Shown here one piece after another: positions 16,299 through 25,924 of a stretch of 64,000 bases of DNA. Each line of letters opens with the position of its first letter. Within the stretch, counting starts at the first letter, position 1. The DNA is taken from the NCBI RefSeq assembly GCF_030863805.1, contig NZ_CP132957.1:3472001-3536000 (forward strand), written 5' to 3'. The position numbers and the translations under genes are program-made. Origin of the DNA: Kineothrix sp. MB12-C1 (GTDB lineage Bacteria; Bacillota; Clostridia; Lachnospirales; Lachnospiraceae). The notes beneath the pieces are model-generated. The model ran no database searches. It had not been told where the DNA came from and worked only from the letters and a program-made list of their open reading frames with translations.

Positions 16299-17576
16299 AT
16301 GGGAAAAGATTTAAACGGAAAAGAGCTGGGCACAGGAATTATGCAGAGAAAAGATGGAAGATACGTTGGTCGGTTTACCAATCGTTTTGGACAGCGGCAG
16401 GAAGTAAAAAGCCGTGATCTAAAGGAATTAAAGACGTTATTAAATACAGCAATCTATGAAGATACCAATCATATGAATTTGTGTAAAACGTCAATTACCT
16501 TAGATAAATGGTTCAAGACATGGATGGAGCACTACAAAGAAAATACCATTTGTGCGAATACCAAGCGACGTTATATGGAAATCTATCGGATGCATATTTC
16601 ACCAGTTCTGGGAAAAATGAAACTGCTGGACATTACACAATTACAGATTTTGCAGCTTTTAAAGAAAATGGATGCAAAGGGCTTACAGTTTGAGAGCCGA
16701 AACAAAGTTCGGATTTTGCTTCAGGATATGTTTGATAAAGCAATGATTAATGACATGCTTTACAAGAATCCGGCAAAAGGAATCAAATTGGGCGCACACG
16801 ATAAGAAAGAGCCTAGGGTACTTAACCCCGAAGAACAGGCAAGTTTTTTCGAGTGTTCCAAGGGCACATTTTATGACAATCTTTTTGTGGTTGCCGTATC
16901 TACAGGTCTAAGACCTGGTGAAGTATGTGCGTTAACACTAAAGGATGTTGATTTCAAAGATTCTCTTGTCCGTGTGAACAAAACCCTTGTCTATCAGACC
17001 TTTGAAGGGGATGAGAAAAAGACCTTTCATTTTGATGATCCTAAGACCAAATCAAGCAAAAGAGAAATTCCTATGAATCATCAGTGTGCACTGGCACTAA
17101 AAAAACAGTTCATGCAGCGAAATGTTGTTATGGGAAGAGCTACCGCCAAACCCATTGCAGGATTTGAGGAACTTATCTTTACCACCAAATTTGGAACACC
17201 AATCAATACCCAGACTTATTCGGATGCAATTAAGGCAGTATTAGAAAACGTAAACCTATGCAGGGATGAACTGGAGAAAATTGAATATTTCAGTCCCCAT
17301 TGTTTTCGACATACCTTTGCAACCAGATGCTTTGAGGCAGGCATCAAAACAAAGACTGTACAACAGTATTTGGGACATGCCACCTTACAGATGACCATGG
17401 ACTTATACACTCATGTGCTAAAGGAACATTCACAGGAAGAAATGACAAAACTGGAAAAAGTTCTGGACAATACATTGGATGTTTCAGATGCCACAATTCA
17501 TGAAAGATTTAATAAATTCCAAGAGTCAGATAAAGAGAAAGATAACATCGTTTATCTGAGTTCCGTAGGTACCTGA
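16299..17576 (+). CDS. int: Tyrosine site-specific integrase (Tn916-like)
   Basis: This is a 425-residue tyrosine recombinase. It has an N-terminal arm-binding region with a RKDGRYVGRFTNRFGQRQ segment, then a SAM-like core-binding domain (about 75-170), then the catalytic domain: Arg in STGLRPGEVCAL, HCFRHTFATRC with the second His and Arg, LGHATLQMTMDLYTHV with the late His and the Tyr nucleophile. The start at 16299 is supported by AAAGGAG 6 nt upstream; the in-frame ATG at 16263 lacks one. With the excisionase it should integrate and excise an element whose cargo is the accessory DNA to the left. The attachment site should be within a few hundred bases of its 3' end. Confidence 0.92.
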   Translation: MGKDLNGKELGTGIMQRKDGRYVGRFTNRFGQRQEVKSRDLKELKTLLNTAIYEDTNHMNLCKTSITLDKWFKTWMEHYKENTICANTKRRYMEIYRMHISPVLGKMKLLDITQLQILQLLKKMDAKGLQFESRNKVRILLQDMFDKAMINDMLYKNPAKGIKLGAHDKKEPRVLNPEEQASFFECSKGTFYDNLFVVAVSTGLRPGEVCALTLKDVDFKDSLVRVNKTLVYQTFEGDEKKTFHFDDPKTKSSKREIPMNHQCALALKKQFMQRNVVMGRATAKPIAGFEELIFTTKFGTPINTQTYSDAIKAVLENVNLCRDELEKIEYFSPHCFRHTFATRCFEAGIKTKTVQQYLGHATLQMTMDLYTHVLKEHSQEEMTKLEKVLDNTLDVSDATIHERFNKFQESDKEKDNIVYLSSVGT

Positions 17577-18212
17577 GAGAGCCAAAAACTCTTAAAGAAA
17601 TGCTCAAAATTCTTCAGGTGCCAAAAATGGTGTCATATTCCATGAAATTGGTGTTGGTGCCTAAGAAACCAATATTCTATACGACTTCGCAAATCAAAAC
17701 AAACACACGTTTGCACGTCTTATTATGTATATCAAGTCCCACCTTATGAATTATAAGGTGGGAGTTGGAAGTTATCAGAGTGACGCCGTACGAGTTATAA
17801 AAAATGCCTTGAAAACCTTAGAGTTTAAGTGGATTGCGGCGATTTGGAAGTGGTTTTCCATCGTAAGGTATCAATTGCATAAATTTGGTGAAAAAATATA
17901 ATGGGATAATTTTAAGGCAAAAAGTGAGCTGAAGAAGCTATTTTTTGCCTTTTAAAATAGGAAAAAATATAGATGACATAGTAAACAATTTTTGTGGTGT
18001 ATCAGAAATTAGTGGTATTATTTTAAATAGAAACCTGTAAAATTTGGCAGTACAAAAAGAATATTTTGTCGAAAATATCAAAGGGGAAGGTAGCTCATAT
18101 ACCTTTGCCTATATTTGGAGTAAATTGCATTTCAGTATATCGTTTCTGTATCTTAGTAGTAATCCCATTGAGATACAGAATATTTTTCTATACAATAAAA
18201 GCAGGTGATGTG
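17577..18212 (+). other. Region downstream of integrase; expected element end
   Basis: No gene was recognised in about 635 bp. GGTACCTGAGAG, GGTGCCAAAAATGGTG and GGTGCCTAAG recur within 100 bp of the int stop, resembling arm-type sites, but no repeat unambiguously marks attR. A perfect hairpin lies at 17737-17763. An 18-mer at 17964-17981 recurs at 39363-39380. Confidence 0.45.
17737..17763 (+). repeat. Perfect 11-bp stem-loop near the element end
   Basis: TCCCACCTTAT and ATAAGGTGGGA form a perfect stem around GAATT. No T tract follows, so it is not a standard terminator; it could be a recombination-associated structure. Confidence 0.6.
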
Positions 18213-18662
18213 ATGATTATAAAATTGGAACAGGATTTATCAAGAAATGACATTGAAATACTAATTAAGTATGCAACAATGAATAAAGATGTAGAACGGA
18301 TTGCTGCTATATTGCAATCCGCAGATACCCGGATAAAGTGTAAGTTGGACGATAGGGACAAACTTGTAAACGCTTCCGATATTTATTACTTTGAAAGTGT
18401 GGATAAAAGGACATTTGTTTATTGTGAGCAAAGCGTTTATAGGACAGAATCCCGCCTTTATCAATTGGCCGAAGATTTGGCTCATTTAGGGTTTGTTCAA
18501 ATAAACAAAGCCTGTATCTTGAACATAAATGTGCTTGATTCCATTAAACCGCTGCTAAACAGTCGGATGGAAGCAACACTAAGAAATGGCGAACGGCTTT
18601 ATATAACGCGTAAATACCTTGATAACATAAAACAGGCATTACAGGAGGGGGCACGGTTATGA
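18213..18662 (+). CDS. LytTR-family DNA-binding regulator
   Basis: A stand-alone LytTR regulator of about 149 residues. The C-terminal 100 residues are the LytTR beta-fold: DIYYFESVDKRTFVY, FVQINKACILNINVLDSIKP and LRNGERLYITRKYLD are its typical strands and DNA-contact loops. There is no receiver domain. The start at 18213 (MIIKLEQDLS) follows AGGTGATG; an earlier in-frame start at 18066 has no support. Its stop overlaps the next ATG (ATGA), and LytTR-DUF3021 is a recognised gene pair in Firmicutes. It probably controls its own operon with the ABC transporter downstream. Confidence 0.85.
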   Translation: MIIKLEQDLSRNDIEILIKYATMNKDVERIAAILQSADTRIKCKLDDRDKLVNASDIYYFESVDKRTFVYCEQSVYRTESRLYQLAEDLAHLGFVQINKACILNINVLDSIKPLLNSRMEATLRNGERLYITRKYLDNIKQALQEGARL

Positions 18663-19066
18663 GAAGAATAATCTTAAATATAACGTCAACAACAGGTATT
18701 ACGCTTGTCATACTTGCAATTATCGGAACGCTTTCCGGTGCAAAATTTATTTTTATCAATAGTGTTTTCCAATCTCTTGCTGCAAATATCATAATCCATT
18801 TGGGGTATTTGCTGACCGGCCAATTTGAAAGTGAATACGTCATATTAGAAGCCACCCTTGATCTTGGATATACTATAATCGTTCTTATTACTTTTGGATA
18901 TACTTTTCATTGGTTTACCAGTACGCCAATATGGATGCTCGTTATCATGGCCATGGTGATTTATTTTGTAGGATTGCTTTTGAACATATTCCGCATTCAG
19001 GAAGAAATTGACATAATCAATGGATTATTGCAAAGCCGCAATAAAAATCAAAATAAGGGGATATGA
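18659..19066 (+). CDS. DUF3021 membrane protein
   Basis: A 135-residue protein with four hydrophobic segments (about 5-27, 38-52, 68-88, 95-115) and a short charged tail. The layout and the position directly after a LytTR regulator match DUF3021, a family that is coupled to such regulators and may hold them at the membrane. It overlaps its neighbours by 4 bp on both sides, so the four genes from LytTR to the permease form one translationally coupled operon. Confidence 0.8.
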   Translation: MRRIILNITSTTGITLVILAIIGTLSGAKFIFINSVFQSLAANIIIHLGYLLTGQFESEYVILEATLDLGYTIIVLITFGYTFHWFTSTPIWMLVIMAMVIYFVGLLLNIFRIQEEIDIINGLLQSRNKNQNKGI

Positions 19067-19068
19067 CA

Positions 19069-19764
19069 ATGAAAGTGATTTTAAAATCGAAAAATATTAC
19101 TAAAAAATATGGAAAAGAAAGTATTATCGATGGTATTTCACTTGATATTTACGAAAATACATTTACGACAATTCTAGGACCAAGTGGTTCTGGAAAATCT
19201 ACTTTGTTAAATATCCTTTCGGGACTGACACGGCCCACTTCTGGAGATGTATGGTATGGGGAGAATGTTATTTCTGATTATTCAGAGCCTCAGCTTGCAG
19301 ACTGGAAACGTTGGGAGGTAGGTAATGTGTTTCAAAACTATATGCTTTTAAACAACCTTACAGCAGAAGAAAATATTAAAATCGGTATTGCTCCCGGCAA
19401 AACACCGCTTGCATTTGACAGATTGATCCGTATGCTTGAAATCGATGATATTTTAGAGAAGTTTCCTGCACAGCTTTCCGGCGGCCAGCAACAGCGGGTT
19501 GCCATAGCACGAGCGGTCATCAAAGCACCACGCCTGCTGTTCTGCGATGAAGCAACGGGGGCATTGGATGAAACGAACAGTAAAAAAGTGGTTGAACTTC
19601 TTCATAGCCTAAAGTCTGCTTTTGGGGTGACAATTCTTTTTACCACGCATAACGCCCAAATTGCCGAAACGGCTGATCGTGTAGTTACGATTAAAAACGG
19701 TGTGCTCCATAAAGATGTAACGAACAAAAATCCAATATCAGCCAAAGATATGGCATGGGGTTAA
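19069..19764 (+). CDS. ABC transporter ATP-binding protein (MacB/LolD type)
   Basis: This is the nucleotide-binding subunit of an FtsX/MacB-type ABC transporter. Walker A is GPSGSGKST, the Q-loop is VFQNYMLL, the signature is [14 protein letters not shown], Walker B is [12 protein letters not shown] and the H-loop is TTHN. These are complete. Of two ATGs, the one at 19069 has better spacing from AAGGGG than that at 19063. It pairs with the single FtsX-like permease that follows 4 bp later. Related transporters in Firmicutes act in antimicrobial-peptide resistance or sensing. Confidence 0.92.
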   Translation: MKVILKSKNITKKYGKESIIDGISLDIYENTFTTILGPSGSGKSTLLNILSGLTRPTSGDVWYGENVISDYSEPQLADWKRWEVGNVFQNYMLLNNLTAEENIKIGIAPGKTPLAFDRLIRMLEIDDILEKFPAQLSGGQQQRVAIARAVIKAPRLLFCDEATGALDETNSKKVVELLHSLKSAFGVTILFTTHNAQIAETADRVVTIKNGVLHKDVTNKNPISAKDMAWG

Positions 19765-19768
19765 AAAT

Positions 19769-21481
19769 ATGGTGCTTGTGTATAAACAACTAGCAAAACA
19801 GATGATACATAATAAAATTTTTATGCTCCTTTTACTTTTTCTGACAGTGCTTACGTCACTTTCATTCCACTTTGTTATTTTTTCTATTGATGGTAACATA
19901 GCTATGTTAAATGCACTGGCCACTCTTACAGAAAATCAGCAGTTATATAAAAATGCGTTGAGTGCCAATACTTCACTTGCTTATACATTTTTTATCTCTA
20001 CCGTTGGGCTCACTTCTTTTGTGGTTGTGATGTATTTTTACAGATTCTATCGTGCAAATAAAAAACAGATAGGTTGTATAAAGTCATTGGGATTTAAGGA
20101 CCGTAGTTTGTGTGCTTGCTTTGTTATTTTTATTGCTGTACTTTCTGAAGTCGGAGCGATATTGGGGTTAATCGCCGGCTATTTTCTATCTGATATTCTG
20201 ATTCGTGCGAACGCAAATACATATGCAGTAACGGGACTTGTGAAGAATATAAGCTTATCAAGCCTTTTTGTTGGTCTTGCAGTTTCAACTGCTGTTTTTT
20301 GCTTAGTCACTTTTTTGTGCTACTTCTTTGTAAGAGGGAAGGAGCCTGCTGCTTTAATTGCAGGAAATGAGAGCCATGTCAGGTTTTCATTTTCGCTGAG
20401 GGCTGCCAATTGTATTAGTAACATGTTTCCTGTAAAGAATAAATTGGCCATTCGCATTGCTTTACGCAAGCCGCTGTCCATATTTTTAATTATAGTGGGG
20501 GTAATGTCTTTCAGCGTTTGTATGATTTTAGGGAGGTCACTGAATATCAGCAGCCAAAAAGTCTTTGACTCCCAAAAGATAGGACATAATTACGACTATG
20601 ATACAAGATATTCTGAATATCAGACAGCCCCTACACCGGAAAATGTAATTTTATATCTTGACGATACAGTACAGTTTTCAATCAACGGCCGCGAGATAGA
20701 ACAGGTTGTGACCGGATTGTACACCTTGAACAACGTATACGAATTGCAAAATTTCAAAGGAGATGTTTTACCTGTACCAAAAGCAGGAACAGTTTATATC
20801 AATCCCGGCCTTCATCAAACTTATGGCGTAAATATTGGAGATAGGTTTGTTGTGGACGTTGCAGGAGTTAACCTTGAAGTTACCGTTGCTGATATTGCCG
20901 CTAATGCAAAATCAGCGAACATCTATGTAAATGCCGATGAATTGTCCGAAACTTTGAGTATTCCGGTCGGTGCTTACAATGGCGTGTTGAGTAAGGAAAA
21001 AATGAATAATGGCGTTGCAACTACAAAAGAGCAGAGAATAGATACTCTGAACAGGGAAGCCGTCTCTAGTAATATCAGTGCCGTTATAAATCAATCCATA
21101 GGCGGTCTTATCGGGATGATACTGATTTTTCTCGCATTGTATGCAAGCTTTGGGGACAATACCCGTGATATGCTGATATTGCATATGATGGGGTATCGGA
21201 CAAAGTATATCCGCAAAATGTTGATAGATGTTTATATGCCGATTGTATGGACAGCATTTTTTCTGACACTTGCGCCGAGCATTTTGTTGGCGAGGTCAAT
21301 TCAAAAATCGTTATCTGTTTCGACAAACGACTATATGCCTTTTGGAACAAATATTTTGGTTATTATTCTTGTGTTTGCCGGTTTGAATCTTATTTACTGG
21401 TCAGTACAAACGTTGTTCGGTCTTGGAATTAAACGAATTATTATAAAAGAGGAAATTTCAGAGTTTATATATGCTGAATAG
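19769..21481 (+). CDS. FtsX-like ABC transporter permease
   Basis: A 570-residue membrane protein with two FtsX-type modules. Hydrophobic segments lie near residues 15-40 and 70-95, then 125-150 and 170-195; a second set sits at 230-255 and in the last 130 residues. Between them is an extracellular domain of about 170 residues (275-450). The length and the two FtsX halves resemble BceB/MacB-like permeases of peptide exporters. It is the last gene of the LytTR operon and is followed by a bidirectional terminator. The substrate is unknown. Confidence 0.85.
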   Translation: MVLVYKQLAKQMIHNKIFMLLLLFLTVLTSLSFHFVIFSIDGNIAMLNALATLTENQQLYKNALSANTSLAYTFFISTVGLTSFVVVMYFYRFYRANKKQIGCIKSLGFKDRSLCACFVIFIAVLSEVGAILGLIAGYFLSDILIRANANTYAVTGLVKNISLSSLFVGLAVSTAVFCLVTFLCYFFVRGKEPAALIAGNESHVRFSFSLRAANCISNMFPVKNKLAIRIALRKPLSIFLIIVGVMSFSVCMILGRSLNISSQKVFDSQKIGHNYDYDTRYSEYQTAPTPENVILYLDDTVQFSINGREIEQVVTGLYTLNNVYELQNFKGDVLPVPKAGTVYINPGLHQTYGVNIGDRFVVDVAGVNLEVTVADIAANAKSANIYVNADELSETLSIPVGAYNGVLSKEKMNNGVATTKEQRIDTLNREAVSSNISAVINQSIGGLIGMILIFLALYASFGDNTRDMLILHMMGYRTKYIRKMLIDVYMPIVWTAFFLTLAPSILLARSIQKSLSVSTNDYMPFGTNILVIILVFAGLNLIYWSVQTLFGLGIKRIIIKEEISEFIYAE

Positions 21482-21527
21482 AGATTTATAAAGGTTTGGC
21501 TTTTTAAATGAAATAGAAATCAATGTT

Positions 21528-21598
21528 AAAAATCCCCCGTAAGAACTAAGATAAATGTACCGACCCTCAAAATTACCGGTTCTTAAAGGGGGATTTTT
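21528..21598. terminator. Bidirectional terminator between permease and AraC genes
   Basis: AAAATCCCCC at the left pairs with GGGGGATTTT at the right, and an inner GTAAGAAC/GTTCTTA stem extends it. A and T runs on the outer sides would terminate both convergent genes. Confidence 0.75.
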
Positions 21599-21616
21599 AT
21601 TCTAGTATCTAAGTTA

Positions 21617-22582
21617 TCAGATGGAGTTTTCTTTGTCGTTACGGTATTCAAGCGGTGTTTTATTCGTAAGTTTCTTGAATATTTTAATGAAATATCCGCT
21701 GTCATCGTAGCCTATATGTGCTGCAATAGTCCGTATGTTCCAGTCGGAATTAAGAAGCAGTTCTTTTGCAAGTTCTACTCTGATTTTATTGACATAATCA
21801 GATAGATTTCCCATATTTTCTTTTGCGAATAATTTGCTGAAATAACTTGGGGAAATATTACATAAGGCGGCCATTTTTTCAAGGGTGATTTTTTCTTCCG
21901 GGTGCTTTTTTATATAAACCAAAGCGGGATGAATCAATTGACTAGTTTCTTTTTTGGGATGCCTTCTAATAGTATTGAGCTTTAAGCAGCCATCCTTTCC
22001 GGATTCAGCGTAGGTACGGTTCAAAGATTCTTCCGAGTGGGCGATCAAAGCTTTTAATTCAGCCTCTTCAACGCAATAATTAACGATATGAAGCAGCATA
22101 TTGGCCAGAGCGGTAATTTTATCAAGGGGCATAACAGGTAAGGCATCAAAATCTTCTTTCAGGTCATCTCCAATAGATTCCCATTTACTTTGAACACCCG
22201 GGAGAATAGGTTCCGGTGCATCTTTCAGGTCTTGCGGAGACAATAATACCTGACCAGCCATAAAAGCTCCTATGTACAGATCATTTACTATGATGGGAAT
22301 TGCCAGATCAATCAGACCGAAATGACAGATATAGATATGGGGCTTTCTAAGCCTTGCAGCTTCTAACCCACCGTGTGAATCGCATTTTTCACAGTAAATC
22401 CCATAACTTGAGGAACGGACCTTTTGACAAAAATCACTGCAGTTACTGTGCCTTGTTAAGGGTGTTCCCTTATAATCAACTGTAATCAAAGCAAGATCCG
22501 TAGCAGAGGCTATGTCATCCTGGATTTTTTGAAACTTAATGGGATCGACAATTTGATCAATTTTACTAAAATTTGCCCGCAT
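21617..22582 (-). CDS. pocR: AraC-family regulator with PocR sensory domain
   Basis: The N-terminal 170 residues match the PocR ligand-binding domain (IASATDLALITVDYKG, then FCQKVR, and YCEKCDSHGGLEAAR with the conserved Cys residues, then YIGAFMAGQVL). PocR domains sense small hydrocarbon derivatives such as 1,2-propanediol. The C-terminal 100 residues form a double-HTH AraC domain (ITLEKMAALCNISPSYFSKLF, IRTIAAHIGYDDSGYFIKIFKK). It is divergent from glycerol dehydrogenase and dihydroxyacetone kinase, so glycerol or a related polyol is a likely signal. The domain call is firm; the gene name is by analogy only. Confidence 0.88.
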   Translation of the reverse strand: MRANFSKIDQIVDPIKFQKIQDDIASATDLALITVDYKGTPLTRHSNCSDFCQKVRSSSYGIYCEKCDSHGGLEAARLRKPHIYICHFGLIDLAIPIIVNDLYIGAFMAGQVLLSPQDLKDAPEPILPGVQSKWESIGDDLKEDFDALPVMPLDKITALANMLLHIVNYCVEEAELKALIAHSEESLNRTYAESGKDGCLKLNTIRRHPKKETSQLIHPALVYIKKHPEEKITLEKMAALCNISPSYFSKLFAKENMGNLSDYVNKIRVELAKELLLNSDWNIRTIAAHIGYDDSGYFIKIFKKLTNKTPLEYRNDKENSI

Positions 22583-22763
22583 AGAAGCCCTCCGTTTTGG
22601 ATTTTTTGTGAATGGGTATGATGGAAAAATATTGCACTAAATGCTGCATAACACCATTATATATTGCCTGAAGATAACAGTCAACAGTATTAAAAGCCTT
22701 AATAATAGGAGGTTCTTTTAATGAAGTATAATAGTTAAATTAATAACAGCTTAGAAAAATCAT

Positions 22764-22919
22764 ATGAAAAACCGGATATTTCTATCTTTTATTCTTATAG
22801 TTGTATTATATAGTTTAATGCTATTTCGAGAGGCCTTTATTATAATAATTGATGAAAGCATAATTAATTCACATGTGAAAATGAAAACAGTATTTCGAAT
22901 GAGTATGGGATATGTATAG
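22764..22919 (+). CDS. Possible 51-aa single-pass membrane peptide
   Basis: ATG at 22764 opens a 51-codon frame beginning MKNRIFLSFILIVVLYSLML, with a clear hydrophobic helix at residues 5-20 and a charged remainder. No ribosome binding site is seen upstream, and the frame occupies what should be the gldA control region. It could be a leader peptide or chance. Confidence 0.25.
   Translation: MKNRIFLSFILIVVLYSLMLFREAFIIIIDESIINSHVKMKTVFRMSMGYV
22868..22879. promoter_or_regulatory. 12-bp palindrome upstream of gldA
   Basis: TTCACATGTGAA is a perfect palindrome about 90 bp before gldA. It is a candidate operator for the divergent regulator or a Crp-like protein; there is no direct evidence. 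Confidence 0.3.
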
Positions 22920-22965
22920 AACTTAAAAGCTGAAGTCGATAGTCAAGGTATGAAAGGAGTTATTT

Positions 22966-24093
22966 ATGAGAAAAGCATTTATTTGTCCGTCAAAATATGT
23001 ACAGGGAGAAGATGAGTTATTAAATCTTGGTTACTTTGTTAAAGAATTCGGAAAGTCGGCTCTTTTGATTGCACATCCGGAGGATGTTTTAAGAGTGAAG
23101 AGTAAACTGGAAGCTACGGCAGAAAAATTTGAGATTACTTTTGTAGAGAGCGGATTTTGTGGGGAATGCTCCAGTGTGGAAGTAGAGCGCTTGCAAATGT
23201 TGGCAAAAGACAACGGCTGTGCATGTACGGTCGGCTTAGGTGGTGGTAAAGCTATCGATACGGCAAAATGTGTAGCAAAAGGAGATAACCTTATTATCGT
23301 CCCCACCATTGCGGCAACGGATGCACCGACCAGCCACTCTGCGGTACTTTACACCCTGGACGGTTCCTTTGATGATTATGCTTACTTCAAGCAGAGTCCC
23401 AATGTAGTACTCATTGATACGGCGGTAATTGCAAAAGCCCCGGTTCGTTTTCTGGTATCCGGCATGGGAGATGCGCTTTCGACCTATTTTGAGGCGAGAG
23501 CAACTGCAAAAGCCTATGCGAATGTGAATGCCGGCTTGCCTTGCGGTTTCCGGGAGGGAGCGTGCAAAGAAGCCAAGGGAACGAATACCGCATTGGCTCT
23601 GGCAACCCTATGTTATCAAAGCTTGTTGGCAGATGGTTACAAAGCAAAGATTGCCTGTGACAATAACATGGTAACGGATGCGTTGGAAAATATTATTGAA
23701 ACCAATATACTTTTGTCCGGCTTGGGATTCGAAAGCGGCGGCCTTGCTGCAGCGCATGCAATTCACAATGGATTAACAATCTTGGAAGGCACTCATAAGT
23801 ATTTTCATGGTGAAAAAGTTGCGTTTGGTACCATTGCACAGTTAGTTTTGGAAAATGCACCGGAAGAAGAATTGAATGAAGTAATGGATTTTTGTGAGAA
23901 GGTAGGACTGCCGATCTGCCTGGCGGATATCGGTGTTGATTCCATTTCCCGGGAAGAACTGCTGCTGGTGGCAAAAAAATCCTGTGCGGAGGGTGAGTCT
24001 ATCTATTCCATGCCTTTCCCTGTTACGGAAGAAGCGGTAGCTGCAGCTATTATTACGACTGATGCTTTGGGTAAGGCTTATAGAAGGCGATAG
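22966..24093 (+). CDS. gldA: Glycerol dehydrogenase
   Basis: NAD-dependent, zinc-containing oxidation of glycerol to dihydroxyacetone. The 375 residues fit the iron/zinc-containing alcohol dehydrogenase family. The nucleotide-binding glycine loop is VGLGGGKAIDTAK, followed by PTIAATDAPTSHSAVLY with the metal-site Asp. The metal-binding His residues appear in AAHAIHNGL and HKYFHGEKVAFG. AAAGGAG lies 8 nt before the ATG. It is followed after 10 bp by dihydroxyacetone kinase, so the pair should turn glycerol into dihydroxyacetone phosphate. Regulation is probably by the divergent PocR-AraC protein. Confidence 0.95.
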   Translation: MRKAFICPSKYVQGEDELLNLGYFVKEFGKSALLIAHPEDVLRVKSKLEATAEKFEITFVESGFCGECSSVEVERLQMLAKDNGCACTVGLGGGKAIDTAKCVAKGDNLIIVPTIAATDAPTSHSAVLYTLDGSFDDYAYFKQSPNVVLIDTAVIAKAPVRFLVSGMGDALSTYFEARATAKAYANVNAGLPCGFREGACKEAKGTNTALALATLCYQSLLADGYKAKIACDNNMVTDALENIIETNILLSGLGFESGGLAAAHAIHNGLTILEGTHKYFHGEKVAFGTIAQLVLENAPEEELNEVMDFCEKVGLPICLADIGVDSISREELLLVAKKSCAEGESIYSMPFPVTEEAVAAAIITTDALGKAYRRR

Positions 24094-24103
24094 GGGTGAT
24101 CAT

Positions 24104-25873
24104 ATGAAGAAGATTATCAACAGACCGGAAACCTTTGTAAAGGAAATGTGTAATGGTATTGTATCTGCACATCCGGAATTCGAATTTATTGAAAAATATA
24201 AAATTATCAAAAAGAAAAATATAGATAAAAATAAAGTTAGTCTCATCAGCGGCGGCGGCAGCGGGCATGAACCTGCCCATGCAGGTTTTGTCGGAAGAGG
24301 TATGCTGGATGCCGCAGTATGCGGAGATGTATTCGCGTCTCCTTCGCAGATCCAAGTATATCAGGCGATAAAGGAAACGGCAACGGATAAGGGGACTCTG
24401 CTGATTATTAAAAATTACAGCGGCGATATGATGAACTTTAAAAATGCGGCATATCTGGCCGGTGAAGACGGTATTTTGGTAGATTATATCAAGGTTGATG
24501 ATGATATTGCGGTTCAGGATAGCTTATATACGGTAGGCCGCCGGGGTGTTGCAGGTACGGTGCTGGTACATAAAATAGCAGGTGCCTGTGCGGAGCAGGG
24601 TAAGAGCCTTGATGAAGTAAAAAAGACGGCTTTAAAAGCAGCACAGAATGTGAGAAGCATTGGTTTTGCCTTCAGCTCCTGTACGGTTCCGGCAAAAGGA
24701 ACCCCAACCTTTGATATAGGTGAAGTGGAGATGGAATATGGAGTGGGAATCCACGGAGAACCCGGCATCAAACGGGAACCTATTGCAACTGCTGATGAAT
24801 TGGCTTTACGAATGGTATCTGCTTTATTGGAGGATTTGAAAGTGGATGATTCCTCTGAGGAAGAGGTCGCATTATTAGTGAACGGATTCGGAAGCACTCC
24901 GTTGCAGGAATTATATTTACTTAACAATGCGGTAACCCGGGAGTTAACGAAAAAAAGCGTAAAGATTAATAGAACCTTCGTGGGAAATTACATGACCAGT
25001 ATTGATATGCTGGGAGCTTCGGTTTCTATTATGAGGCTGGATGAGGAACTTGCGGATTTACTTTCGCAAAAAAGTGACGCCCCCGGTTTTAAAGTAGATG
25101 GCCCCGTTAAAAAAGCAGTATATTCAGATATGGTTGCAGCCGGTGACGCGGCAAAGGATGTTTCTTACCAATGTGAAACGGATGATTCCTATTCCGTTAT
25201 ACGGGATGGCAGACTATCCATACAAAATTTCATCTATATTCTCGATAAAATGAGCGAATGTATTATAAAAAATGAAGTGCCTTTTTGTGAACTGGATTCT
25301 CATGCCGGAGATGGCGATTTTGGCATGAGTGTGGCAAAGGGCTTCAAGCAGTTGAAAAAAGAATGGAAGGAAATCCTTCATACAAAAGCGGATACCATCG
25401 GAAGCTTCTTAGATGCTTGTTCTATGGTCATTATGGAACATTGCGGCGGTGCTTCGGGACCCATTTGGGGTTCTGCTTTCCGGGGGGCCGGAAAAAGTGC
25501 AGGAGAGAAGACAGATCTGTCAATTATTGATTTTGCTGAAATAATGCAGGCAGCTGTGAAGGGAATTCAAAATACGGGAGAGCGTTCTTTTGGCAGAGGT
25601 GCAGTTGTTGGTGACAAAACATTAATTGATGCGTTGGCTCCCTGTGCCGATTCCTGGATAGAAAGTGCCATGCAGAGTCTTGATTTTAAAGCTGCCTTTG
25701 AAAGGTCTGCAAAAGCTGCCGTAGCAGGAGCAAAAGCAACAGAGAATATCGTGGCGAGAATGGGACGTGCGGGAACTGTCGGAGAAAGAAGTTTAGGGTA
25801 TCCTGACGCCGGCGCTCATGCCCTTGGCATAATATTTACAGAAATAGCAGAGTGTGTGAGCATAATAAAATAG
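24104..25873 (+). CDS. dhaK: Dihydroxyacetone kinase, fused DhaK-DhaL (ATP-dependent)
   Basis: Phosphorylates dihydroxyacetone to dihydroxyacetone phosphate. Residues 1-330 are the DhaK substrate-binding domain: SLISGGGSGHEPAHAGFVG near the N-terminus and MEYGVGIHGEPG, whose His forms the hemiaminal with substrate. Residues about 390-589 are the DhaL nucleotide domain: ELDSHAGDGDFGMSVAKGF with the Mg-binding Asp residues and CGGASGPIWGSAFRGAGK. Fusion in one chain is typical of the ATP-dependent enzyme, not the PTS-dependent one. The start at 24104 follows AGGGGTG; an earlier in-frame codon at 24062 would overlap gldA. No dhaM gene is near. Confidence 0.94.
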   Translation: MKKIINRPETFVKEMCNGIVSAHPEFEFIEKYKIIKKKNIDKNKVSLISGGGSGHEPAHAGFVGRGMLDAAVCGDVFASPSQIQVYQAIKETATDKGTLLIIKNYSGDMMNFKNAAYLAGEDGILVDYIKVDDDIAVQDSLYTVGRRGVAGTVLVHKIAGACAEQGKSLDEVKKTALKAAQNVRSIGFAFSSCTVPAKGTPTFDIGEVEMEYGVGIHGEPGIKREPIATADELALRMVSALLEDLKVDDSSEEEVALLVNGFGSTPLQELYLLNNAVTRELTKKSVKINRTFVGNYMTSIDMLGASVSIMRLDEELADLLSQKSDAPGFKVDGPVKKAVYSDMVAAGDAAKDVSYQCETDDSYSVIRDGRLSIQNFIYILDKMSECIIKNEVPFCELDSHAGDGDFGMSVAKGFKQLKKEWKEILHTKADTIGSFLDACSMVIMEHCGGASGPIWGSAFRGAGKSAGEKTDLSIIDFAEIMQAAVKGIQNTGERSFGRGAVVGDKTLIDALAPCADSWIESAMQSLDFKAAFERSAKAAVAGAKATENIVARMGRAGTVGERSLGYPDAGAHALGIIFTEIAECVSIIK

Positions 25874-25924
25874 TTTGTCCTACTCTTAGGGATTACTATA
25901 GTAAATATAAGGAGAGGGTATCAT

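Larger units (their letters stand above)
22583..22965. other. Divergent control region between pocR-like gene and gldA
   Basis: About 380 bp separate the two divergent genes. A good AGGAGG at about 22709 precedes only a 5-codon frame. A possible 51-aa membrane peptide and a 12-bp palindrome are listed separately. Both promoters should lie here, but I see no consensus pair that stands out. Confidence 0.5.

Noticed and set aside
18066-18212. Longer N-terminus of the first LytTR regulator
   Set aside because: The extra 49 residues have no ribosome binding site, and the ATG at 18213 starts where LytTR homologs of this size begin.
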